NCBI GenBank assembly: GCA_002633025.1
Contig: NMRB01000021.1
Span: 312,071-376,070, forward strand
Reading direction: 5' to 3'
Source of the DNA: Notospermus geniculatus
Lineage: Eukaryota; Nemertea; Pilidiophora; Heteronemertea; Lineidae
DNA: 64,000 nt
Shown: positions 36,291 to 47,700 of the stretch, piece by piece
How positions within the stretch are numbered: the first letter of the stretch is position 1
How the letters are laid out: the number at the start of each line of letters is the position of its first letter
Made by a program: the position numbers and the translations under genes
Notes under the pieces: model-generated
Told to the model about the DNA's origin: nothing
The model's input: the letters and a program-made list of their open reading frames with translations, nothing else
Database searches by the model: none

Positions 36291-37060
36291 CTGGTATTCA
36301 TAAAGCTACTTAAGTCAAAGCAGAGCGAACAAACCCCTCCTTAACTTTGGTGCACCGAACAAGTGGGATTCAATATGACACTTAAGTCAAGTAGGCCACT
36401 CAAATTGTCTCTTAGATTTGAGACACCTCCGAGGCAGTCTTATCTTTAGGTAGATTGGCTTATTTGCTTTGAATCATTCAGTTTTGGCAATTTAGTCGAA
36501 GGAGATGGCCACTCTAATGTTAGCCTCACAGTTTGAGATTGAACGGAGACGGGCAATGCGTCGCGAACGTGTTTTTTTGCAAAAGAGTGCACTTTTGGTC
36601 TTGAACTTTATCAACGATATCGGGTCGATGGACAGACATTAGGGAGTTTTCGCAAAGCCCCCGAAACGCCAACGCGAACGTCTATCCTTTTGTTCGGTGC
36701 TCTCTTCGTGGCATCGAACAATGGGTTTGGCGTTCCCGTTGGCGTTTCGGGGCTTTGCGGAAACTCCCTATTATTGGATCTAGTTGATGTTATTCGCAAC
36801 GACCTCGAAACACAAACTCAAACGAATCACGCACTGATTGATGACCCCTTTTTGTATCCTAATACACCTATCAATAACGCATCATTTCTTGCGACGAAGG
36901 CTTCCTTAAAAACTTGGCTTTCTCTTCATCTTGGGTGTCCCTCCTTGACGGCAATACAACTATTTATAGCAAAATTACATAACATGGCATTGGACCTGAC
37001 TGCAATAGTTGTGAGTCAACCACTTGGACGCTCGCCAAACCGCAAAAAATGAACATTCCG
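36291..37060. mobile_element. Harbinger-like element, copy 3 (right end unclear)
   Basis: Begins CTGGTATTCATAAAGCTACT. It contains a transposase remnant (GLELYQRYRVDGQTL then LLDLVDVI) interrupted by the GTTTTCGC MITE copy 2. The right terminus was not found, so the boundary towards cyclin Y is approximate. Confidence 0.6.
36642..36768. mobile_element. GTTTTCGC MITE, copy 2
   Basis: 127 bp, GGGAGTTTTCGCAAAGCCCC ends, TA on both sides (36640-36641, 36769-36770). It sits inside the transposase remnant of Harbinger copy 3; removing it plus one TA rejoins that frame. Confidence 0.92.
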
Positions 37061-37166
37061 ACCATGAAATATGACATAGGCCCGTAGCAACAACTTGCGC
37101 GGTGCACTGAGCTAGGCAGGGTACATGGTGGGCATGGCAAATTGCAAAAGCCGTTTCAGAACTTAC

Positions 37167-37320
37167 CCTCTGGTTCTCTATCACTGATGTGTGGCAGATT
37201 TGTTGAACTTGCTGGCCTGACAATGACTTCATTCGGCTCCTCCTGGCGATAAACCTCTTCCGGCAATTTCTTACGACCATTGACAGGTCCGAAAAAGCAG
37301 CACGAGTGCTTATTTCCCAT
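37167..37320 (-). CDS. CCNY: Cyclin Y, first coding exon
   Basis: The ATG at 37320 (minus) lies in CACCATGG with an in-frame TAG at 37332-37330. 51 codons and one base lead to a consensus donor, GAGG/GTAAGT. The peptide begins MGNKHSCCFFGP and ends TNLPHISDREPE. Cyclin Y family proteins start MGN..SCC (myristoylated Gly2, palmitoylated Cys pair) and carry a conserved N-LQHISDRE motif at this position; here it reads NLPHISDRE. The family anchors CDK14/CDK16 at the plasma membrane, with LRP6/Wnt signalling as a known output. The cyclin box and all later exons were not found leftward; mammalian CCNY also has a very long first intron, so they may lie beyond the window. It is divergent from USP37, with start codons 3.66 kb apart. 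Confidence 0.82.
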
Positions 37321-37925
37321 GGTGAATATCTACTACACAACTAAAATGTTTGAAGAGGTTCGAGTCACAAGATAGCCTGCGGCGTGGAACTCGCAAAGGC
37401 TGAGAGTCAGATATCCTCCACTGCTGGTGTTCTCTTTAGGATCTGAAAAATTCCTGCTCGTACAGCAATGCACACGGCATGTGGATGTAGGAAAATATCA
37501 GCCAGTCTTTCATCAGTCATGTCAGTCAACAATTAGGCCTATATGCATGTAAACAATAACATTATATTTATTTAGGGATAGACTTACTTCCCTGCTTCAG
37601 TGACTGTCACAGTTTTCTAGCCTGTAGGTAGCCTACATGTAGGCCTTCTGCCTTGAGGGGGCTACCGGAAGGCCGACTTGGTGAGTTTTTATTCTCGTCA
37701 GATGTCATTAATTCAGGTTTGTGTGATTAATTCTGATGAGATCATGTGGAGAATTACAATTTAAAGATTAAATTTGAACATTTGTATTGATAAAATTAGC
37801 GTAAGTTTTATAGCGTTGGACGCAATTAATTGGTCGCTGCGGAACGCAAATTAGGCTAGGCCCTATAGGCCCTAGGCAAGTATGACCGAGAGGGCCTAGG
37901 CCTACCTAGGCCGACAGTAGGCCTA

Positions 37926-38186
37926 TAGACAAGTTGCGAAATTAGCGGCCGCCATGTTTAAATGGACTTTTTGACATTGCTTGGGTTTTTCAATGGGATT
38001 TTACACTGTCAGAGGCGTTCAAAAAAAGAAAGGTCATACAGTAAGCCACTAGAATCACATAAAGATATTTTAGCAAGCAAGCAGCTAATAAAATACATTC
38101 GAATTATATTTGAAAAAGTTCGAAAATTCGGCCAATTCCACCCAAAAAATGGCGGCCGCTATTTTCGCAACCTGTCTATACCGTAG
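37926..38186. mobile_element. MITE with GCGGCCGC-containing ends
   Basis: Left TAGCGGCCGCCAT and right ATGGCGGCCGCTA are inverted, extending outward to TATAGACAAGTTGCGAAA and its complement. It lies between cyclin Y and USP37. Confidence 0.75.
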
Positions 38187-38242
38187 GCTACAAGCTCAGC
38201 AACTTGAAAAAGTTGAAGTTTGCACCTACTGTGCTCCATTAA

Positions 38243-39165
38243 GGGGTAGGTCCACTCACCAAATTTTCAGAGTCCTGTTTTCTAAAAATGTCAAATATCT
38301 TTGAAATGCCCTGGCCATTTTGAATTACAGCTGCACCAAATGTAGCAGATGGACAGTGGAAAAACAAAAATGTGGAGTTTGTCATCAGCTGATGCCCTAA
38401 TTAGCTAAAACAATGGTGCACCTTTCGGTACATAATGTGGCTTTATCACAAAAAACAAAGAGTTTATTTCCTGCGTACATGTAACCTGAGGTTTGTATCT
38501 ACACGTTGATGAAGTTAGAATTTCAAAATTTGTTTTGAAAACTGATGAAAATGCTTATTTTTCTCCATATAATTTTCAGCTTGAATGTCAGTCCTAAGCA
38601 AAGGGTTTCTTGACTAAACCCTCTGAACTCAATGCACTGCATACTGGTAGGCCCACTCCTATGCAGAATGTACAGTGGCATTATGATGTAAGCCTCCCTC
38701 GCATACCTGAAATTTGAATAGAATTCCAGGACTGCTTGGTTCCACAATACAAGCCCATTGAGTTACCATACTCAGTCAATTGTTGTTATTGCTCATGTCT
38801 GGAATGGTCAAACCTCCAATAAAGGGCATAGCTTGAGAAAAATTTTACAAAAATGAGATTTTCTCAACAATGAAAACGAATTTTGGAATTCTGACTTCAT
38901 TAACGTGTAGATACAAACCAAAGTTACTGGTATACAGAAGATAGTGTCTTGATTCTTTGTAATAAGGCGGCATTATGTACCGAAAGCTGTACCCTTTGTT
39001 TCAGCTAATGAGTGGATCGACCACAAACTAATTTGTCGTTTTAGTTGTTGCACTGTCCGTCTGATAATTTTGGTGTAGATGCAAAGTAAAAAGACTGTAG
39101 TGTTTTGAAGATATTTGACATTTCAGAAAGGTGGGCTTGGAAAATTTGGTGAGTGGACCTAGCCC
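38243..39165. mobile_element. 923-bp palindromic element, TTAA duplication
   Basis: Ends GGGGTAGGTCCACTCACC and GGTGAGTGGACCTAGCCC; TTAA at 38239-38242 and 39166-39169. The inverted arms continue inward for some 300 bp (for example TTTGTATCTACACGTTGATG). No transposase frame. Confidence 0.88.
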
Positions 39166-39169
39166 TTAA

Positions 39170-40049
39170 GTAGGCCTAGCGTTAGACTGTGATTCACATC
39201 ATTCTTGGCCTATAGGCCTAGGCCTACTTCTCTGTACAGGCTGTACATCCACATTAGTAATGCCTGTCATGCCTGTACATTTTCTAGTGTATTTTGACAC
39301 AATGCACGCAATTCAATGCGGCAGGGTGAGGTCTTCGGCTGGCTTCAATTCAAAGGCCGCTCAACAACATTCTACTCGGTCAATCACGCCGGTCTTTGGC
39401 AGTAATGTAACATGTATTTATATAAATCGTCTAGAAAGATATCCGCTAAAATCGGAGGTCATCCTTACAAATTATTTTCACATTTTTATCACGCTCATAG
39501 GCACTTTACTGATGAATTTAGACAGCAAAAATGGCCGACGGCCTTTAGAGACGACGATTCTGATTGGTTAATCGTTCGTGGGCTTTTAGTTTGGTTCCCA
39601 AACCCACCGCTAGGGCCAAAAGTGAGCCCCGCGAAATGGAAGAAAACATGGCGATTTGTGACATGTTTTTCGTCGGGAAGTCCAATAATCTTTCCAATTA
39701 GGTACGCTAAAGACAACATATTCAATTTAAAAGATCATTCGTAGAATATCTTTCCATAATATAGAACACATATACATCAATTTCGTGTGAATTTAGTGCA
39801 CAAATTTCAATAAATATAACTTTTTTATGCAAACGCCGGAACTTGTTTCATCATTTTCATCTGCTCTGTCTTTTGTTTGTCATGATGGTGGCCTTTTGGT
39901 CACATGATCTCATCAATGCTCATCTTCTCTGCATGCTCTGTGTCCCTTATTATTCATTATTCGTATTGTCTCTTCCATTCCAGAATACATTTTCATGCTT
40001 TTTTTTCCATGTGAATGTGAATGTCATTCATGCATTGACATTAGGCCTA
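39170..40049. other. Upstream region of USP37, no exon identified
   Basis: It probably includes the USP37 promoter and 5' non-coding exon, since the first coding exon is preceded by a splice acceptor at 40960, but I could not locate them. Confidence 0.4.
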
Positions 40050-40558
40050 CAGTGAGGACTCAAGCTCCCGATCGGGAGAAATAGAAAATTCACCACATTC
40101 GGAGAATTCTCCCAATCGGGAGAAAATTTTCCAGTCCCGTGGTCACGTGACCGCTATTTTGCAGACGCTCTATCGTCATGACAGTTTGTCATAGAAGAAA
40201 TGTGGGGCATAGAATCGACAACAATCGTCATGAAAACCATGCCATCCTTAGGCTCAGACCGCAGATTACACCAGAAACAACAATCTTTGGTGCCATAAAG
40301 TGAAAATTGCGGACCAAAAATGAAATTTACATGGATTTTCATTGGGTTTTTTGCAAAATGTGCCTTGCTTCCCCCACTTCCGTTTTAGTAAATTGTGCGC
40401 ATGCGCAAATGAGCAGATACTTGCGCAAATGGTTCTAAAGAAAATTGTCCTCCTGATTGGGAGAATTTCTCTACTTTGGGGTAAAAAAACTTCTCCCGAT
40501 GAGGAGAATTCTCCAGAAGTGGGGAATTTCTCCATTTCGGGAGCTTGAGTCCTCACTG
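40050..40558. mobile_element. CAGTG-ended element with GCCTA duplication
   Basis: 509 bp, inverted ends CAGTGAGGACTCAAGCTCCC, flanked by GCCTA (40045-40049, 40559-40563). The interior has repeated CGGGAGAA/TTCTCCCG words. The target lies in a TAGGCCTA context, so the duplication is suggestive only. Confidence 0.75.
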
Positions 40559-40960
40559 GCCTAGGCCTCCTAAATCATGTGTGTTTTTAACACGTTCGCT
40601 GCCAAGCCATTTTTTGTGACACCCACTGCCATTGCCGCCCCTTTTTTGATAATTTCATCACGCCGAAGTACGAGTCGAACTGTAAGCCTAGCTTCATGGC
40701 AGGCACAGGCCATCATACAATGAACATTTTGCACCATGGTAGGGTCGGGCCTAGCCTTAGTCTTATACTTTCATAGCTGGGCCCCAGCTTGGCATGCAGG
40801 GCGAGGGTCAGTTTTCTTAGTCTAGTCCCTAGGCCTAGTCCAATTTGTCTATCTTCCCGCTGTAACCTGTACCTAGGCCCAGGTCTAATTCAACATTGAT
40901 TAGGTGCCTAACAGTAACACGGTTCCAATGCATTCCTAATTTCTTAATTGCTCATTTTCA

Positions 40961-41783
40961 GGAGGCCTCACCAGCCACTAGCGATGTCGTCTGACAAGTT
41001 GGTCATATGCCATGTGAAGGGGACGATAAAATATAATGGGTTTCATGATTACAGTAAGGCCTGGTTTTCTGGATCGCTCACCCTGAAGAAAGACCCCGAC
41101 CGTAACGTCATTCGTTGTTACATGGGATACAAGGCAAATCCCAATACAAATCAACGGTCTTTTAAGGCAAGTAAAGTAGACCCTCCCATAGCAGGGCTTT
41201 GGTCTCACTCCTCTTTATACACTCACAGTGGATGAGGAGGAGCGAGGAGACACTGCTGTGGGAGAATACTTAATGGGCATCTCGGCCAGGAGGGCAGATC
41301 TTAGTTGAGAACAGCTGAGTACAGTTCCAGGTGGTCCTATGTGTTCCTGTCTCTTGAGGACACCTCTTAAGGACAACACCAGCAATCCCAAAGATGTCCC
41401 CAATATAGAGGTTCCACTGTTTGTTAAAATACAGTTTGTGGAGTGTCATACGCTGCAGTCCCATTTGGTATCTTTTCTCCTTTACTAAAATTACCACAGA
41501 TACCAGTATGTTTTGTTTCCCTTAAAACCCTTGGCCTCCCTTTCATTTCACTCAGGTTTCATTTCTTTCAATCCCTAATTGACACTATTCATAAAACGTG
41601 CATTGCAGCTGACAAACTTGATCAAGAAGGTATCTTGTCCAGGTAACTACACACGTGTACACGTCGAGCTTCATGACCAGCATAGTACAACACTCATTAT
41701 CAGGGATGCACCACCTGACACTTTGAAACATCTCCACGATTGTCTGATAAAGATACGGGACAACAAGATGCCAACATCACCTG
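40961..41783 (+). other. USP37: USP37 exons 1-2: start and PH-like domain
   Basis: Exon 1 has 23 nt of 5' UTR after a TTTTCAG acceptor, then codes MSSDKLVICHVKG to NQRSFK. Intron 1 begins GC, not GT (AAG/GCAAGT), and is phase 0. Exon 2 reads LTNLIKKVSCPG to KMPTSPG. Together they match the PH-like fold at the N terminus of USP37/26/29 (compare human IFQLSHNIKNVV at the exon junction). Confidence 0.9.
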
Positions 41784-44700
41784 GTGAGTAAACTGATAGG
41801 CTATCAGTATCAGTCTGCGTAAGTGTTGATCTTTGGGGAGTAGGTCTCTGGGACTGAAATCAGTGTCCTTTATGCAGCTGCAGTTGCTTCGTGACGTTCT
41901 GGGTTGGGTTGCACAAAACTCGTGTTAGTGCTAACTTGGTGTTAGCGCTAACTTTATGTTAAATGACGTAAAGACAATGGATTTTTACGTCATCTAACAT
42001 AAAGTTAACGCCAGTGTTCTCGCCAGGCCTCTGAATTAGGGCGCATGCGCCCCAATTGAATCTCAGAAGCAAGTTCGCGCCCTGTCTTAAATTGCCGCGC
42101 CACGTCTAAAAATGTCGCGCCCCGTTTAAATTTTCCGTCGCCCTGATTAAATCCACCTGTCCCACGCACAAACAAACCATCAAGAACAACAAAAACGGCT
42201 CCCAAATCAACCGTAATCGGCTTTTGTTTCACCCATCAAACATCGTCAGTGCCGCGTGGCTGGTGTAATTCGCCCGACTGTCTGATTGCAGCGAGGCCTA
42301 CATCATGTACTAGAAACATAAACACAGCGAGTGACTCATTGGCAGCAAGCCAGCGTGGTCGGTTGAGTGACAGACTAGTCGCCCTTGGCAACTGTCAATC
42401 AACATCATCAAGCAGCACCGCCGGTCCATGCCGTCGGTGGGATCGCTGGTAGGCCAACTGACAANCCCTCAGATGCTTGGAAATCGCATCTCCTGGCATC
42501 TAGAATTCAAAATTTTCTGGGGGAGGGCCCCCAGACCCCCCGCCCGGGGCGCGCCTATGGCGCGCGGTGCCGACTTCGTCGGCACATGCTGCGCCCTGAT
42601 TGATTAAAATCCTGGCGAGAACACTGAACGCTAACACCAAGTTAGCGCTATCGTGAGTTTTGTGCAACCGGCCCCTGCTCTATAGACCTACCGGTACACA
42701 CTTTTGAATTGGGGCCAGTTTCATTGTGTGATTATTTTGGACTTTTCCAGATTATGCGTCCTACAAAAGCCACTCAGCCAGCCTTCTAAGGAGCCCGAAC
42801 AAAGCGTATGAATCCCCACCGCCAAAATCAAAATCTCCATCAACAAAGGTGGTGCAAAAATCAGTATCTCCATTAACAAAGGTGATGCCATCAGTGACTC
42901 CAACGCCGAAGGTGACGCCGTCAGCGCCAAAGGTGACGCCAAAATCAGTGTCTCCAAAGCCAAAGGTGAAGCCGAAATCAGACCCACGAAGGGAAAAAGA
43001 AAATTTTGTACCTGAATCGGGAAAAATATTCACAAGGTAGTGTGACGTAAAGATGAACTTCTCTGCCTTTTTATGATTATGTTTATACAGATAAATGCAG
43101 ATAGTCCTTGTGAAAAACTAAAAAGTAATTTGCTGCTCTTCTGTCAGCCTCAGCTGGGTTTGTTGCGTCAATCACATCTTCATTCTGTCAAATATTGATG
43201 TCGCTGACGTTAATGACTCTATAGTTCATCTTCCAGTGTTAAGTCAAGGCATGGCCATGGCGACAACAAAAAGTCTGAGTAAGTTATCAATGTGGTACTT
43301 TTACTAAATGTTTGTAAACACAGTTCTCTCATGTCTTTAGTCCTGCATCCTATCTCCTCCAGCTGTTGTCCTTGAAATTGTGACCCTCCACCACAAAACC
43401 AGTCGGAAGTCGCACAGAAAATGAGCCTAAACATACTGGGCCGTATGCACCAACATAGATTATCTTGAACTCAGGTTGAGCCACAACTTTTCCATTGTCA
43501 CATCATGCCCTGGCAAACCTGAACAATTGAAAAACTGTGGCTCAGCCTGAGTTCAAGATAATCTTCGTTGGTGCATACGGCCCACTGAGATTACACCAAG
43601 AGATAAAGAAAGAAATTAAATAGAATCACTGACTTCACAATAGACAGACAATACTGAAATTGACAGATAATTCAGTCACAACCTGCCAACCTCGGAGCGA
43701 CTTCCGACTGGTTTTGTGGTGGAGGGTCAAAGCTGGTCCTGTCATTTCAGTTCACATGAGGTTAACCGTAGTAAGTCCAGTCACTTTCTTCAACGTGCTA
43801 ATGAAAAATCAGAGGAGAGCCTCGATGTACAGCTACAAAAAAGTACTTCGTCTTTCTACCCCAAGTCGTCAGAAAATGGATCTCGCTCTTATGGCCCTTT
43901 CAGCATAAGTAGGTTAGTAGTTTGGGGTGATATGTTGTAGTTCGAAGTTTTTTTTCAACTTTTTCCCCTCACGTTACTTGTTCAGTATTTAGCCTTGCTT
44001 AAATGGGGTTTACCACCCACTTTAGGGGTCCATTCCCAAACAACAGGACTCCAAGGACTCTCGGTCAGACGGTGACCCCAGCCAGTAGGTGCCTTACACC
44101 CAGTCTTGATTCATCTTCATTTTGATCAAATCAAAAGAAACCGTATCCGTGGTAACACACCCAGTATTGTTCTGATTTCAGTGTCCCTGTGAAGAGACCG
44201 CCAGGTTTATTAAGTTTATCATCAGGTCCTAAGTCAAAGAAGCCTCGCACAACTGCTTACACATGGGCCAAAAGTCACACTGCTTCTAACAGTAGTACGC
44301 AGCCAGCAAGTCTTCAAGGGTAAGTATCTTGCCTTGATGGATGCAGATTTCTGTGGCAAAGTGAAGAGGAATTCTACAGTAGACGGATGATTTGTCACAA
44401 GCAGGGTTTCCGCCAGAGGGTAAAATGGGTAAAATTCTGTACCCTTAAATTTTTCCAGGGTACAGATCCGTACCCTCAAAAATGTTGGGTAACCATTTTT
44501 CCATGACATGCCGGATGAAACCAAACAAATGGCATGACCCGCGTGGGGATTTTATGCTGCAAAATACGCATAAAATGGCACCAAACATCGTTTAAACGTT
44601 TTAAAAATCAAAACAATTCGAAAAAAAAATTTTTTTCAAAAAAAAATTTCGGTTCTGGCGGAAACCCTGACGAGGGATACCGTCCATAGCCCATTACCAA

Positions 44701-47700
44701 GGAGAAAACTCAGTTGTCAAGTAGAGATACAGACTGTTGTCCAAACTTTCATCTGTAACATTCCATTCCAGTTTTTCCAACCTCGGCAATACGTGTTACA
44801 TGAATGCCATTCTCCAAGCCTTGTTCAACTTGGAAACGTTTTCTGCTGACATCCGTAATGAAGAACTTCACAGGAAGATGCCGAAGAATGAAAACCTTTT
44901 CAAGTAAGCAAGAATGATGCTTTTATCTGGTACGTTCCTTTGAAATTTGCTGATTGAGATCTGCAGATGTTTCTTGTGTTGTTTCTAGGTCACTCTCTAC
45001 CCTTCTAATGTGTCGGAAGACAGAATGTTCTGCAGAGAAACGCAGGGCAGCTCTACGGCAGGTCAAAAGTGCAATATCAACGACGGCCAAACGGTTCTCA
45101 GGCTATGAACAACATGTAAGTTTCCAACGAAAAACCCTTCTGATCGTTACCTTGTAATGAGAGACTTTATCATCAATAGGTGGCAGCACTGCACCAGCGG
45201 TCCTGAACAGTGAGAAACTGATATGCAACCCAGAATGGTTTTCAAAAATTTCTACGGTAGTGAGACCCAGGCCATGGTGGCCAGAAGTTCCCCATTGGGT
45301 GGAACTATTTGTAGATCAGATAAATGTCTGCCTGTGCATCGACGTTCTGTCTTTTTCAAGTTTAAATTTTCTGTTTTTTATAGGATGCTCATGAATTCCT
45401 AAATCAAGTATTGGACCAATTAAAAGAGGAAATAATCAAGGCCAGCAAACCCATCTCAGGACCTGAACATACCCAGGAAAACCTCCCCTCCCACAAACAG
45501 CTGCCAAATCCCACATCAATGAACTTTGAATTTGAGATTATTCATACGATCACATGTCAGAAGTGCCTCGAACAAGTCACCAAGACTGAACAGTTCAATG
45601 ATCTGTCTGTGGATATGCCACGAAAATACAGGTAAGTTCCAGATATTTAATCGGGACACGTGGGTGTGGGTGTCACCACTAATAGAGATGCAATTCCATA
45701 TGCGTTTTCTCATACAAGTTCCAAAGAAGAAAGCACAAAAATTGACACACAAAGTGGTACGGTAACTATCAAGAAGTCAACTTCCAGGGCTTAGCAAATT
45801 TTCGACCCCAACTGGGGTCTTCTTCAGGCTGGCACTTTTCCACACTAGATTTCAGAAAGAAAAAAAAAACTGAAATCTAGTGTGGAAAAGTGCCAGCCTG
45901 AAGAAGACCCCGGTTGGGGTCGAAAATTTGCTAAGTCCTGGAAATTGACTTCTTGATATTCTCGTACAAGTTGGCCATTGAGAGCCAACTTGCACAGAGA
46001 ACTCTCACTCTCAAAGCAAACAGATGATGCACAGATTCTTAATGTATTTACATCCAGAAACTCCTCCCGCCCAGTCTCGCTCCAAGATGCCTTGGACAAC
46101 TTCCTACGCAAGGAGATGATTGAATACAAGTGCGATGAATGTGGACACAAGAAGTCTGAGGTGACACACAAGTTCGCCAAGTTACCTCGGTAGGTATCAG
46201 TAGAAATGTAGGCAGGCAAATGGGGTGGCGGATCTGAGAATGGCTCTCCATTCACGCGATTTTCGAGCGACAAACACGAAAGCATTGTTCGTTTCCGCGG
46301 CATTGGTCACGGACAAAGGATGCAGCATCGCACCGCTCGAAAATCCCATATGGCCCGGGCTGGATTCAAACCCTGGACCTGCCATTTGCTGAGCAGACAT
46401 GAAACCACTAGGCCATCAGGGCTCTTCCTTGGAAGACTTGCAAGCCCTCCTTGGAAATTGGCTCTCCGATCCTGAACAATTGATTTTCAATCTTGTTTTT
46501 TTCAGAGTCCTTATTCTTCACCTCAAGCGTTATTCATTCAACTCACTGGCAGCAAACTATAAAATGGCCCGAGACATCGACATTCCAAAGTTTCTATCCC
46601 TTGGCCCTCACTGTGAGGAGGAGACATCACCGCCACAGCCCCCGGCATTCCATATGACGTAAGTTGTCTTGTCTCCTGGCATTGAGTCTAAAGCCTGTCT
46701 CGGAGTTGGACTATATATGGTCCAAAAGTTGTCCACTTTCCCTTGTATCCCCTCCAAAGCCATACTAGTTGTGGAAAAAGCAACTGGGCCTAGGCGGATT
46801 TGGGTTTGCAGAATGTTATCCTCCCCATGATTCCAATATTTCATTCCAGTCCCAAAAAGAGGCCTCATATCCGATCTGGAGCTGATCTTGACGTGCCAGA
46901 CGGAACAAGACGACGTCTAGACCTCGATTCCAGTGGTGGGAAAAAATTCACTTTCAAAAAAACCAACAGATTGAGTGATAGTGATGATGAATTCCAGAAA
47001 AAGCCAGCACCGTCAAAATCTGTGGTTGATATGGAGCAATATGAGGTGAGGACTGTAGAGTGAGTACAGGGACTCAAAGATGCATGTGATCATGAAAGAT
47101 GGAGCACATTGGTCATCAGTTTACTCAACTATTATCACTGCTGTCCACTACTATTGTCTACCTGGAGAGACGTACATTTCAGCTGTTATGTTGTAAGGCC
47201 GTTAACCTTTTCCTCAGTTGCGACACGCGCCTACTTTTGCTGTAATGGGCCATATTTGGCCCTGCAGTTTGTGAGTGTTTAAAAACTCGTTGTTTTTATT
47301 TCAGGCTCTGCAGGCAAGCTTAAAGGAAAAACAAAAGGAAGAAGAGGCACGGAGGGAAGCAGACAGACAGCTACAAAAAGCATTAGAATTGAGTAGAGCT
47401 GCGTCTGAGAAGGAAGAAAAATTAAAGAAGGCTGCTATTTCTAGCTTGTCCTCTGGGTATATTAGTGAATCGCAACTGAAAAATTTGTCGGAGCAGGACA
47501 TGATTGAGTTGGCAATAAAACAAAGTGCTGCAGAGACAACGGGACGACCTCCTGGTCAGAACGGCGGGGAGGTCGGGACGAAGAAGTCTAAACAGGACGT
47601 TGAGGTTAATGGGTTGTGTTTTACTGACTCGTATTCAGAGAGTGAGAATGATTTGACGGCGATCAAAGGTTCTGAGGTGGAAAAAAGCAATCCTGTCGGG

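Larger units (their letters stand above)
44772..47045 (+). other. USP37: USP37 exons 6-11: Cys box, fingers and palm
   Basis: Exon 6 carries FSNLGNTCYMNAILQ with the catalytic Cys323. Exon 7 ends RFSGYEQH and exon 8 starts DAHEFL. Exons 8 and 9 bring the two CxxC pairs (CQKC, CDEC) of the zinc finger region. Exon 10 has LPRVLILHLKRYSFN, the conserved USP strand. Exon 11 is acidic/basic linker with GGKKFTFKK, conserved with human KKFTFKS. Confidence 0.95.
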
